DNA from: Pedobacter sp014947265
Lineage (GTDB): Bacteria; Bacteroidota; Bacteroidia; Sphingobacteriales; Sphingobacteriaceae
NCBI RefSeq assembly: GCF_014947265.1
Contig: NZ_JADCNK010000004.1
Span: forward strand, 124,001-188,000
Length of the DNA: 64,000 nucleotides
Reading direction: 5' to 3'
Shown: piece after piece, positions 8,524-16,907 of the stretch
How positions within the stretch are numbered: the stretch's first letter is position 1
How the letters are laid out: each line of letters begins with the position of its first letter
Position numbers and translations under genes: made by a program
Notes under the pieces: generated by a model
The model's input: only the letters and a program-made list of their open reading frames with translations
Database searches by the model: none
Told to the model about the DNA's origin: nothing

Positions 8524-8679
8524 TTATTTAGATGCAATAGCATCTTTTACGTGGTCGTTGTGTACGATAAGTTCTTTGAATGAGTAAGCACCAGTTTTTG
8601 GTGATTTTACCATTGTAATTACTTTCGAATATTCTTTACCTGTACCTGTTTTAAGGGTTGCAACTACTTTCTTTGCCAT
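8524..8679 (-). CDS. DUF4295 small basic protein
   Basis: A 51-residue ORF starting MAKKVVATLKTGTGKEYSKV and ending DAIASK. It is the small Lys-rich protein found next to rpmG in Bacteroidota genomes (DUF4295). Its position between L33 and FtsY and its very basic composition suggest a ribosome-associated role, but that is an inference. The gap to rpmG is 97 bases, part of which is a short-word repeat. Confidence 0.88.
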   Translation of the reverse strand: MAKKVVATLKTGTGKEYSKVITMVKSPKTGAYSFKELIVHNDHVKDAIASK

Positions 8680-8697
8680 GTTCTTATAATTTTAATT

Positions 8698-8772
8698 ATT
8701 AGATTTGAGATATCAGACATTAGATTTGAGACTTGCAAATGCTTTAGTCTTTAAGCTTTGGTCTTTTATTCT
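8698..8772. repeat. Short-word repeat between rpmG and DUF4295
   Basis: Two copies of ATTAGATTTGAGA (8698 and 8723 regions) are followed by words like TTTAGTCTTTAAGCTTTGGTC. The word family matches the one inside the deacetylase gene at 94-190. It interrupts what is normally a tight ribosomal-protein operon. Confidence 0.55.
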
Positions 8773-8776
8773 TAAC

Positions 8777-8959
8777 CTATTTAATTTCTTTATGTACGGT
8801 TACTTTTCTCAATACTGGATTGAATTTTTTCAATTCTAATCTCTCAGTAGTGTTTTTACGGTTTTTGGTAGAAATATATCTAGACATACCTGGCATGCCA
8901 CTTTCTTTATGTTCAGTACATTCTAAAATAACCTGAACTCTGTTACCTTTTTTTGCCAT
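8777..8959 (-). CDS. rpmG: 50S ribosomal protein L33
   Basis: A 60-residue L33 starting MAKKGNRVQVILECTEHKES, with the conserved STKNRKNTTERLELKKFNP block and a basic C-terminus (VTVHKEIK). The zinc-binding cysteine pairs of the C+ type are not present: only the single cysteine in LECTE is seen, so this is a zinc-free form. It follows rpmB by 44 bases. Confidence 0.95.
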   Translation of the reverse strand: MAKKGNRVQVILECTEHKESGMPGMSRYISTKNRKNTTERLELKKFNPVLRKVTVHKEIK

Positions 8960-9003
8960 TTTAATATAAATTGAAAACTGTTAATCTCAACAGTTAATGT
9001 TTT

Positions 9004-9237
9004 TTACAAAAATCCTTTTTTTACGAAACGGTTAATTGCTTCGCTAATGCCCACTTTATTGATGGTTTTAATCGCTGAAGTAGAAACTTTCAACGTAATC
9101 CAACGGTTTTCTTCAGGAATATAAAATTTCTGAAGTTGTAGGTTTGGGTAAAATTTGCGTTTGGTTTTAACGTTTGAGTGAGAAACGTTGTTACCTACCA
9201 TTGCTTTTTTTCCTGTTAAATCACAAACTCTTGACAT
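9004..9237 (-). CDS. rpmB: 50S ribosomal protein L28
   Basis: A 77-residue L28 with the N-terminal MSRVCDLTGKKAMVGNNVSH, the NVKTKRKFYPNLQ block and the C-terminal SAIKTINKVG segment. It is the first gene of the minus-strand ribosomal cluster, and its promoter should lie in the divergent region toward acs. Confidence 0.95.
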   Translation of the reverse strand: MSRVCDLTGKKAMVGNNVSHSNVKTKRKFYPNLQLQKFYIPEENRWITLKVSTSAIKTINKVGISEAINRFVKKGFL

Positions 9238-9538
9238 GACTTGTAAATATAGTTGTTAATATCGTCCGCTTAATTTTTTTAAGAGTGTGCAAATATCTGA
9301 ATAATAATTGTAAACAGCAATAGCCTAGCTAATTATTTTTATAATTATTATTCAATAAGTCGAGAAGGGTTGTGTAATGCTTGTTCATGCCTTATATTAA
9401 AATCTTCAGATCTTAACTGGATTAAAATAAATATTCCAAAATCAAACGTTTGATATTCATTTTGATACGATTAGACTATTTCTCCTTATTATTATTTATT
9501 TAAATTAGCCCCACTAATACAATACATAAGAACGAGCA
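9238..9538. other. Divergent control region between rpmB and acs
   Basis: About 300 AT-rich bases without an ORF. It must hold promoters for rpmB (minus) and acs (plus). The only strong sequence signal is a 14-bp perfect palindrome at 9441-9454. No riboswitch-like structure was recognised. Confidence 0.6.
9441..9454. promoter_or_regulatory. 14-bp palindrome upstream of acs
   Basis: ATCAAACGTTTGAT is a perfect palindrome with a central CG, 85 bases before the acs start. It resembles a regulator operator. It shares the AACGTT core with the LacI-type sites at 34-49 kb but differs in its flanks (TCAAACG instead of TAAAACG), so a different regulator is more likely. Confidence 0.45.
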
Positions 9539-11434
9539 ATGCAAATTACATCTTTCAAGCAATACGAAGAAGATTATAAGAAAAGCGTAGAAAACCCTGA
9601 GCAGTTTTGGGGCGAAGTGGCGCAGAACTTTCAATGGCGCAAGCCCTGGTTCAAGGTATTATCCTGGAACTTTAACGAACCAAATATCAAGTGGTTTGAA
9701 GGTGCTAAACTTAACATCACCGAAAATTGTTTAGACCGGCATTTGGCTACCAATGGAGATAAACCAGCCATTGTTTGGGAACCCAATAACCCGGAAGAAG
9801 AAAGTGTTACTTATACTTATAAAATGTTGCATGAGCGTGTTTGCCGTTTTGCCAATGTTTTAAAACGTAATGGTGCTAAAAAGGGCGACCGTATTTGTAT
9901 TTACATGCCTATGGTGCCCGAACTGGCTATTGCTGTTTTGGCCTGTGCCCGGATTGGTGCTGTTCACTCGGTAATTTTTGGCGGATTTTCTGCTAAATCG
10001 ATTGCCGACAGGATTAACGATTCGCAGTGTAAAGTAGTGATTACTGCTGATGGTGCTTACCGTGGCAACAAGCAAATTCCCTTAAAAGATGTAATCGATG
10101 ATGCCTTAATTGGTTGCCCAACGGTAGAAAAATGTATCGTATTAACCCATGTCCGCACACCTGTTTCCATGCTGAAAGGAAGAGATGTATGGTGGGAAGA
10201 TGAAGTTAAACACGTCAACGATATCTGCGAGGCAGAGGAAATGGATGCAGAAGATATGTTATTCATTCTCTATACATCTGGTTCTACAGGCAAACCCAAA
10301 GGTGTGGTGCATACCTGTGGTGGTTATATGGTTTATGCGGGTTATACCTTTTCGAATGTGTTTAATTACCAGCCTGGTGAAGTTTATTTTTGTACGGCCG
10401 ATATTGGCTGGATTACCGGACATTCTTATATCGTTTACGGTCCACTTTCACAAGGTGCAACTTCTGTACTTTTCGAAGGGATCCCGACTTACCCAAGTCC
10501 ATCTCGCTTTTGGGATATTGTAGAAAAACACAAAGTAAATACCTTATACACCGCACCTACAGCCATCCGTTCTTTAATGAGTTTTGGTGAAGATCCCTTA
10601 AACGGCAAAGATCTAAGCTCAATCCGTGTTTTAGGCTCGGTAGGAGAGCCCATTAATGAAGAGGCCTGGCATTGGTTCGATGAGAAAATCGGTCATGGCA
10701 AAGCGCCTATTGTTGATACCTGGTGGCAAACGGAAACCGGAGGTATTATGATTTCGCCTATTGCTACCGTAACGCCAACCAAACCTAGCTTTGCCACATT
10801 GCCTTTACCAGGTATTCAACCGATTTTGGTGGATGAAAACGGAAATGAAATTGAAGGAAATGGCGTAATGGGAAATCTTTGTATTAAATTCCCCTGGCCA
10901 GGCATGTTGCGTACCACTTATGGCGACCATGAGCGTTGCAAACAGACTTATTTCTCTACTTACGAGAATTTATACTTTACTGGTGATGGCTGTTTGCGTG
11001 ATGAAGATGGTTATTATCGAATCACAGGTCGTGTTGATGATGTATTAAATGTTTCGGGACATCGAATTGGTACTGCGGAGGTAGAGAATGCCATTAACAT
11101 GCATGCGGGTGTGGTAGAAAGCGCAGTTGTAGGTTATCCGCACGATGTAAAAGGGCAGGGGATTTATGCGTTTGTCATTTACCCGGAAATGCATAGTGAA
11201 GCAGAATTATCAAAAAAAGATATATTACAAACGGTTACCCGCGTAATTGGCGCGATAGCCAAACCTGATAAAATATTGTTTGTTTCTGGTTTACCCAAAA
11301 CACGTTCGGGCAAAATTATGCGTAGAATTCTGCGTAAGATTGCCGAAGGGGAAACCACTAATTTAGGCGATACTTCTACGCTGCTTGATCCGGGCGTGGT
11401 AGAAGAAATTATTGAAGCGGCGAAGAAACTTTAA
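9539..11434 (+). CDS. acs: Acetyl-CoA synthetase
   Basis: Cytoplasmic AMP-forming acetate-CoA ligase, which activates acetate via acetyl-AMP. The adenylate-forming P-loop is YTSGSTGKPKGVVHT near residue 244. The acetate pocket motif VDTWWQTETGG, the hinge region YYRITGRVDDVLNVSGHR and the C-terminal PKTRSGKIMRR with the regulatory lysine (near residue 592) are all intact. At 631 residues it is slightly shorter than the enterobacterial enzyme. It is a single-gene unit: a palindrome lies upstream and a terminator follows directly. Confidence 0.95.
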   Translation: MQITSFKQYEEDYKKSVENPEQFWGEVAQNFQWRKPWFKVLSWNFNEPNIKWFEGAKLNITENCLDRHLATNGDKPAIVWEPNNPEEESVTYTYKMLHERVCRFANVLKRNGAKKGDRICIYMPMVPELAIAVLACARIGAVHSVIFGGFSAKSIADRINDSQCKVVITADGAYRGNKQIPLKDVIDDALIGCPTVEKCIVLTHVRTPVSMLKGRDVWWEDEVKHVNDICEAEEMDAEDMLFILYTSGSTGKPKGVVHTCGGYMVYAGYTFSNVFNYQPGEVYFCTADIGWITGHSYIVYGPLSQGATSVLFEGIPTYPSPSRFWDIVEKHKVNTLYTAPTAIRSLMSFGEDPLNGKDLSSIRVLGSVGEPINEEAWHWFDEKIGHGKAPIVDTWWQTETGGIMISPIATVTPTKPSFATLPLPGIQPILVDENGNEIEGNGVMGNLCIKFPWPGMLRTTYGDHERCKQTYFSTYENLYFTGDGCLRDEDGYYRITGRVDDVLNVSGHRIGTAEVENAINMHAGVVESAVVGYPHDVKGQGIYAFVIYPEMHSEAELSKKDILQTVTRVIGAIAKPDKILFVSGLPKTRSGKIMRRILRKIAEGETTNLGDTSTLLDPGVVEEIIEAAKKL

Positions 11435-11466
11435 TTGAAGAATTATTATTATTCAATTTTTTTTAT
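11433..11466 (+). terminator. Terminator after acs
   Basis: AATTGAA/TTCAATT stem immediately after the acs stop, followed by a run of eight T. The stem is AT-rich and short, so it is moderately strong. Confidence 0.6.
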
Positions 11467-11519
11467 TAAGCGATAAACATATAAGATATCTCTGATTTTG
11501 CATGGGTATTTTATATGTT

Positions 11520-12674
11520 TTATTTCGTAAATATATCTATGGCTTTTTGTAACTGGGAATCAATACCTGCCTGATAAGAGGGTAGGCTAAATGCTGCATT
11601 GATGTCTGGGGGAAAACCAATTTCTTCATAACTTTGGTTATCCAAATACTTAAATTCTCCAGAAGCCATAGTAACATTCATGAAGCCTTGTATATTGAAG
11701 CTTCCGTAATTATAAATATTATTATTAGCAATAGGACCAGTTGCTCCCCAAGTCCTTTCTCCAACAATAATCCCATTTGGTAATGTGTGGATAACCATAG
11801 CAAAAGTTTCTGATAAGGAGGCTGAATAATTGTCTACTAAAGCAACTATTGGATATTTAAATTTTTTAGATGTACTCTGAGGGCTTACGGTTGTATTTAT
11901 CCAAGGAGTATAATCTAAGCGATTATTGCCATTTTTATACCTTACGAAACCAAAATGTACTGGTTTATCGATGATTTTTCCAAGTAAATAATTAAGATCT
12001 ACAATATCACCACCATTGTTTCCTCTAAAGTCAAATATTAATCCTTTAATATCTGTAGATTCATTTAAATAAAAATCTAATTTATTTAAAAGCGATGTTG
12101 TGTTTGGGTCTTTTGATTGAATAGTCCTTGATATTGCAAACTGATTACATGCAAAGTACAGTATGCCATTATTTATAGTTCCTAGCCTTGTAAAGAGTAA
12201 TTTAGAGGTATTGTTTTCGCTATAAAAGTAAGCGGAAGATATATATCCAGTATCTAAATACTTTGTTACTAGATTGCTGAAGTCATATTTATTGTGTATT
12301 TTTTTTAATATGATGTTTTTAGTATAGGCGGGATAGATAATTGAGTCTTTTAATATTTGCTTTTGAAAGGAAATACTGTAATGTGAATCAATGAGTTTGG
12401 TAGTTAGATTTTTAAAATATGAAACTGAACTTTTAATGTCGTTTTCATTATTAATGTCAAGTTTGTTGAATAGAGGTTTATATGTACTATATAAACTATC
12501 CCAGTTGGTTTTATCTATATCCCAGTAAACATAGTTAACATTCATTTCTCTCCAGAAAGTCTCATAAATTTCATTAAAACTTTTGGGATTTTCATTAAAG
12601 GGTTGTTCCTTTTTGCAACTAATTGCTATCGTTGTAATGAAGAAGTAAACAATAAACCATCTACTCATCTTCAT
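11520..12674 (-). CDS. S41-family peptidase-like lipoprotein
   Basis: A 384-residue predicted lipoprotein: the signal sequence ends in AISC with C20 followed by KK. The C-terminal half is an S41 (tail-specific protease-like) domain with FDFRGNNGG at about 214-222 and the serine region DNYSASLSE at 281-289. Where Ctp-type enzymes have a catalytic lysine (TxGKG) this protein reads RTWGATG. It therefore lacks the usual Ser-Lys dyad and either uses another general base, as tricorn/IRBP-like members do, or is inactive. No PDZ domain is evident. Its start overlaps the end of the upstream barrel gene by 14 bases, indicating translational coupling. The substrate is unknown. Confidence 0.75.
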   Translation of the reverse strand: MKMSRWFIVYFFITTIAISCKKEQPFNENPKSFNEIYETFWREMNVNYVYWDIDKTNWDSLYSTYKPLFNKLDINNENDIKSSVSYFKNLTTKLIDSHYSISFQKQILKDSIIYPAYTKNIILKKIHNKYDFSNLVTKYLDTGYISSAYFYSENNTSKLLFTRLGTINNGILYFACNQFAISRTIQSKDPNTTSLLNKLDFYLNESTDIKGLIFDFRGNNGGDIVDLNYLLGKIIDKPVHFGFVRYKNGNNRLDYTPWINTTVSPQSTSKKFKYPIVALVDNYSASLSETFAMVIHTLPNGIIVGERTWGATGPIANNNIYNYGSFNIQGFMNVTMASGEFKYLDNQSYEEIGFPPDINAAFSLPSYQAGIDSQLQKAIDIFTK

Positions 12675-13413
12675 GATGCTTTAATTTTTTAGAATATGCA
12701 ATTTGAAGGGTGATCGACTGATTACTTCGCATTTCTTGATTTAACATATAAGTTTTTTGTTGACTAGTAATCGATTTAGTAATGAAAGCGTTTATGCTTA
12801 AAACTGTATTTCGGATATAAAAGCTCTCTCGGAAGCCTAAGTTAATCGCAATGTCATAACGCCTGTCTTTTTTTTTGTCAAAAGCATTTTTTTTGTTAAA
12901 ATAAATTAAATTATAGTGCTCAGTATTGTTAAACGAACTAAAACTGCTAAAGATGTCAGGAAGGTATCCCCTTGTTTCTGATTTAATCCAGTAGCCTATG
13001 GTAGCACCTATAGTTAAATATGTTGTTTTTTTTTTGCTACTAAATATTTTGGTGTCCAAATTTATTGGCAACTGTAAATATTTATTAATAATGGTTTCTT
13101 CAATATATTGATTATCAATTGCTCTTCTCTGGTAATTTTTTTCACTTACTCCTGGTTCGAATACTAAATCAAATGATTTATTTAAGAAGAATCTTGAATG
13201 AAAAAATAGTGAGTAACCTAGTTTAGGTATGGTTTTTACGTTATTACCATTTTGATGCGGTATGCTTAAGGTATTGAAATTAAAACCTCCACCAATTCCT
13301 AATTCTTTTTGAGCAAAGGAATAATTGTTTATTGTTAAGATGAAAAAGATTATTAAATTAAATCTGATTAATAGTGAACAAGAATTGTGTATAAGTAATC
13401 TTTTAAGATTCAA
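12661..13413 (-). CDS. Outer-membrane beta-barrel protein (PorT-like), TTG start
   Basis: A 250-residue protein with a signal peptide ending SFAQ and alternating aromatic/hydrophobic strands typical of small Bacteroidota outer-membrane barrels (GIGGGFNFNTLS, LGYSLFFHSRFF, LVFEPGVSEKNY, YLTIGATIGYWI). No ATG lies in frame before the signal peptide. The only start is TTG at 13413, directly preceded by eight A, so either a rare start codon or a frameshift in the A run is possible. It overlaps the S41-like gene by 14 bases. The specific role is unknown. Confidence 0.65.
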   Translation of the reverse strand: MNLKRLLIHNSCSLLIRFNLIIFFILTINNYSFAQKELGIGGGFNFNTLSIPHQNGNNVKTIPKLGYSLFFHSRFFLNKSFDLVFEPGVSEKNYQRRAIDNQYIEETIINKYLQLPINLDTKIFSSKKKTTYLTIGATIGYWIKSETRGYLPDIFSSFSSFNNTEHYNLIYFNKKNAFDKKKDRRYDIAINLGFRESFYIRNTVLSINAFITKSITSQQKTYMLNQEMRSNQSITLQIAYSKKLKHHEDE

Positions 13414-13503
13414 TTTTTTTTGTAAAAAAAGGTTTTAAAATATGTTGTTGAATTACAAGCTACATAATCCTCTATTGTAGCTTGTAATAAGTATTTAACT
13501 GTT

Positions 13504-15084
13504 TTAATTTACTGTTGCAAGAAAGGTTTTGACATACAGAAATCTTGCTGCAGGATTACTGTTTGGAGTAACATGAAACGAAATTCTAATTGCTGTTCTA
13601 CCTTTTGGGAATGAATCTGGATTAGACTTAGTCCAATATACACCAGCTTTTCCATCAGTTCCAGATGCTGTGTATACTTTGAGTTTTCCAACAGATTCTA
13701 GTGTTCCGTTAAAACCTAGATCTTGTGCAGAATTGTAGGTGCCTGGCAGAAATACGATATCTTTTTTAATATCTGAAGGATCTATGGTTACACCATCCGC
13801 ACTTGTATTAACAACATCGGGGTTAAAGATTAAATTTACAGAAGAGTTATCTATAGAATAAAGAGATTGATTAACAAAATAAACATCATTTCTGCCTCCG
13901 AAACCTTCCTGCCTAGAGTGATACACAACATTTGAATGAGGCGTATTAGATAAGTAAAATAAGCCCATAGGCTCATTATAATAAGGTAAGTAACCAACCG
14001 CAGATTGACTGTTTATTGTACCCGGAATACCCAGGCCCAAACCCGGATTCGGCCACAAAGCGCCATTCTGTGTACTGTTTCCTGTTAAATTAATATTAGT
14101 ATTAGTTGTTAATGAAACAGATTGATTAACACCTCCGGTTTTTCCACCAAAAATGCCGCTAAAAAAACCTTTAACAATGTCTGATAAACCGCCTGTTAAT
14201 GCCGTGCTTGAAGCATTAAATATTGCTGCTGGTAGACCTAATTTATTTCCTTCACCAGCATTAGCAGTATTGGTTCCCTTATTAGCAGCGAAAAAGGATG
14301 CTCCAACTGCATCTAAGGTACCTGTTAGAATTTTTGAAAGAGAAAAAGGGGAGCTACCGGGCGAAGTAATTGAGCCTTTAATTGTGCCTTCAGCTGTTCC
14401 GCCAAGAGAAATGGTACTTACATTTGTCCAATTAATAGTAGAATTTACACCTATTTGTTGAAATGTGCTTGTTTTAATATTGCTATCATAAGCAATCTCA
14501 TATTGCGTCGCATACCAAACGCCTGTTGCTATTTGCGTAGGTTCAATTTTTGATGCAATTTTAATAGTGCTGTCAATATTCATATTAACAATGTCTTGAC
14601 CGGAATAATTGAGCATATTTGAGTTAATAGCATTTGGGCCTAGATTCAGTCCTGTGGTTAAATAATCAGAGTTTTGAAAACCATTTGTTGTAACATAAAT
14701 GTAGACTCTTAACAGCGCTCTATATTTATTATATAAAACAAAAAATGGATTACTCGGTAAAGGTTTAGCCGGATCAAATGTATTGTACAGTAATTTCCAA
14801 CCATCAACAGGTAAATAATCATATTGAATATCAGATGTGAACCCTCTTACTGATCCATTGGCCCAAGGTACCAGTATAGTTTGAGAACCTGCGGGAGTCG
14901 GCATATAATCTGCCGTTGACCAATCAAAGTATGGAGTGGGTATTCCATTTTTGTTAAATTCATTGCTTTTAGATGAAATAACGCTTGGTTCTTGAGCTTT
15001 TTTACAAGCTGAAATCGATGAAATAATAAAGAAAACGAGAACTGTTTTCTTTAATAAGGTAGTTAAATTAGGGTTTTGTTTCAT
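13504..15084 (-). CDS. Large lipoprotein of unknown function
   Basis: A 526-residue protein with a lipoprotein signal (SISAC, C27, then KKAQE). The mature part is rich in Ser, Asn, Thr and Gly. It contains a central Gly/Ala/Ser segment (about 265-330, FFAANKG through FSGIFGGKTGG) that could be membrane-interacting, and a C-terminal strand-rich region ending RISFHVTPNSNPAARFLYVK. I do not recognise a family. It is followed 90 bases downstream by the barrel gene and then the S41-like gene in the same direction, so the three probably form one cell-envelope unit. No enzyme motif is visible. Confidence 0.6.
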   Translation of the reverse strand: MKQNPNLTTLLKKTVLVFFIISSISACKKAQEPSVISSKSNEFNKNGIPTPYFDWSTADYMPTPAGSQTILVPWANGSVRGFTSDIQYDYLPVDGWKLLYNTFDPAKPLPSNPFFVLYNKYRALLRVYIYVTTNGFQNSDYLTTGLNLGPNAINSNMLNYSGQDIVNMNIDSTIKIASKIEPTQIATGVWYATQYEIAYDSNIKTSTFQQIGVNSTINWTNVSTISLGGTAEGTIKGSITSPGSSPFSLSKILTGTLDAVGASFFAANKGTNTANAGEGNKLGLPAAIFNASSTALTGGLSDIVKGFFSGIFGGKTGGVNQSVSLTTNTNINLTGNSTQNGALWPNPGLGLGIPGTINSQSAVGYLPYYNEPMGLFYLSNTPHSNVVYHSRQEGFGGRNDVYFVNQSLYSIDNSSVNLIFNPDVVNTSADGVTIDPSDIKKDIVFLPGTYNSAQDLGFNGTLESVGKLKVYTASGTDGKAGVYWTKSNPDSFPKGRTAIRISFHVTPNSNPAARFLYVKTFLATVN

Positions 15085-15528
15085 AAATAATTTTTTTAAG
15101 TATCAGAAGATGTGGTTTATACATCACAATGTAGTATTTTACAGTTGCATTTTTGAATTTGTTGTATTGTTTTTTTTGTAGCTTTTTAGATACTTTTTAA
15201 TTTTCTATGGAGTACCTGTATTAATATATATAGCACAGCTTTAACAATAAATAGCGATTTAAGGAAATGTAAATCTTAATTTAGGTATAACGATGAAAAG
15301 AAAAATGCAAAACACTCTATTCTTAAAAGAATGGAATATTAGACTAAAGTCAAACAAGCTGATACAGACTCAGTAAATTTGGATAATTAACGGTTAGAAA
15401 GAGGCTGTGTCATAAGTTAACACAGCCTCTCTTTGTCATTTTTACTCGTATCCTTATGTAGAGCATTTTAGAATATTCAATTCCAAGAGGCGCAATTTTG
15501 TTTGTGATACAGCCGCTACAATTCATCT
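15085..15528. other. AT-rich interval between SusD and the 526-residue lipoprotein gene
   Basis: This gap of about 440 bases has no convincing ORF. A strong hairpin at 15401-15429 lies about 100 bases beyond the SusD stop. The remainder is AT-rich and should contain the promoter for the lipoprotein gene. No repeat of the GTCATCTCGA type was seen here. Confidence 0.5.
15401..15429 (-). terminator. Hairpin downstream of the SusD/SusC pair
   Basis: GAGGCTGTGT and ACACAGCCTC form a perfect 10-bp stem with a 9-base loop. On the minus strand it is followed by TTTCTAA, a weak T tract. It probably ends the susC-susD transcript and isolates the downstream lipoprotein cluster. Confidence 0.65.
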
Positions 15529-16890
15529 CTAGTAACCTGGGTTTTGAACCAGGTTTTTGTTGGCATCAATCTCCCTTTGTGGAATCGGGAAAACTAAGCT
15601 GGTAGAATTCCATGGTATGTTTCCAATATTAGTTTGCGTTCTTTTTGCATCGTGTAAAGCAAAACCTTCAAAAGCAAGCTCTAGTTTTCTTTCGTTAAGA
15701 ATATCTGTGAGTGTAGCTGTAGTGGTTGTTAAGCCAGCCCTGTTTCTAACGGTTGCTAAATCCTGAAGCGGTGTGACACCGCCAACTGGAGCTGCTGGTG
15801 CTAAACGAACATTACTTTCTGCTCTTATTAAATACATTTCTGATAATCGCATTACAGGAACATTTCCATATACATTCGCATACTTTGATGTGAACATATC
15901 GCCATCTTCATAAAAAGCATTTATTCTGTCATCGTTAGTTGCATAGGTATTGGTAATCCAATCCTGAGAAATTATCGCCTCGCCTCTGCCTCCATAGGTT
16001 GATGAACCATAAAATTCGTTGAAGCCGTTAAAACCTGTTAAAGTTGTAACCTGCGTTGCGAAAATATCTTCACTTGAATTAACGCCGGGCGTTGAACCCA
16101 TTGCTGGAAAGGCATCAATAAATGCCGGTGTTAAGGAATAATTACCTGACGCGATTACTCTGTTTGCTGCTGCTGCTGCTGCTGCATAATTTCCCATTTG
16201 CAGATATAACCTTGCCAGCATACCGGCAGCAGAAGATTTTGTTGCAAAAAAGCCATTTGTTGCAGGTAATTTTGCTTCTGCATCAGTTAAATCAGCAATT
16301 GCCTGTGTGTAAACAGCCGCTACAGTTGCCCGGCTCACATAACTAGCTTCAGTTACTGCTGTTGTTGGTGTTAAAACAATAGGAACACCTAAGTTTGTTG
16401 TTGGGCTCCCGTCATTATAAGCTTTACCAAATAGACGAACCAATTCGAAGTAGGAAGCACCTCTGATAAATTTAGCTTCACCCTCTACTTTGTTCTTTTT
16501 TGCCGCATCAACTTTACTAATTGCAGAAATTACATTATTTGCATCGTTTATGGCTGTGTAACCCGCAGCCCAAACGTTATTAACATAACTGTTTGTTTTT
16601 TGTAATGATTTTTTAATTGATTGAGTTAGTTCTTCATAAGTGCCGGTCCATTCTATTGCATTGGTATTTGCTAAAAAATCGGCCATTAGGAAAGGGCGGC
16701 CACCATAAAAATTTCTACTACCGAATTCTGAATATGCACCAACTAATGCGACCTCTACATCTTTTGAAGTTAAAAGTGCCTTGCTTTGTTCAATTGTATC
16801 AACCGGGTTTATTTCCAAAGCTTTTTTGCACGATGATACAGCTAAGAGCATTGATGCAAATATTAAATTATATATATATATCTTTTTCAT
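15529..16890 (-). CDS. SusD/RagB-family nutrient-binding lipoprotein
   Basis: Surface lipoprotein that forms the lid over its SusC partner and captures the ligand. Signal sequence ends AVSSC, followed by KKALEINPVD, the usual SusD start. Helical TPR-like pairs follow (RGASYFELVRLFGKAY, SSAAGMLARLYLQMGNY), then the C-terminal RNRAGL...ERKLELAFEGFALHDAKR and the ending FPIPQREID...NPGY. 453 residues, on the short side for the family. It sits 17 bases downstream of susC. No glycoside hydrolase is adjacent, so the ligand cannot be inferred. Confidence 0.93.
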   Translation of the reverse strand: MKKIYIYNLIFASMLLAVSSCKKALEINPVDTIEQSKALLTSKDVEVALVGAYSEFGSRNFYGGRPFLMADFLANTNAIEWTGTYEELTQSIKKSLQKTNSYVNNVWAAGYTAINDANNVISAISKVDAAKKNKVEGEAKFIRGASYFELVRLFGKAYNDGSPTTNLGVPIVLTPTTAVTEASYVSRATVAAVYTQAIADLTDAEAKLPATNGFFATKSSAAGMLARLYLQMGNYAAAAAAANRVIASGNYSLTPAFIDAFPAMGSTPGVNSSEDIFATQVTTLTGFNGFNEFYGSSTYGGRGEAIISQDWITNTYATNDDRINAFYEDGDMFTSKYANVYGNVPVMRLSEMYLIRAESNVRLAPAAPVGGVTPLQDLATVRNRAGLTTTTATLTDILNERKLELAFEGFALHDAKRTQTNIGNIPWNSTSLVFPIPQREIDANKNLVQNPGY

Positions 16891-16907
16891 AACGAATATC
16901 TGTTAAA

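Noticed and set aside
14153..14461. 102-codon plus-strand ORF opposite the 526-residue lipoprotein
   Set aside because: It is antisense to a gene with a good lipoprotein signal and has no independent support.
16141..16190. Trinucleotide-like GCTGCTGCTGCT run in the SusD gene as a phase-variable repeat
   Set aside because: It encodes an Ala run in a TPR-like helix; trinucleotide length changes keep the frame, so no switching is implied.
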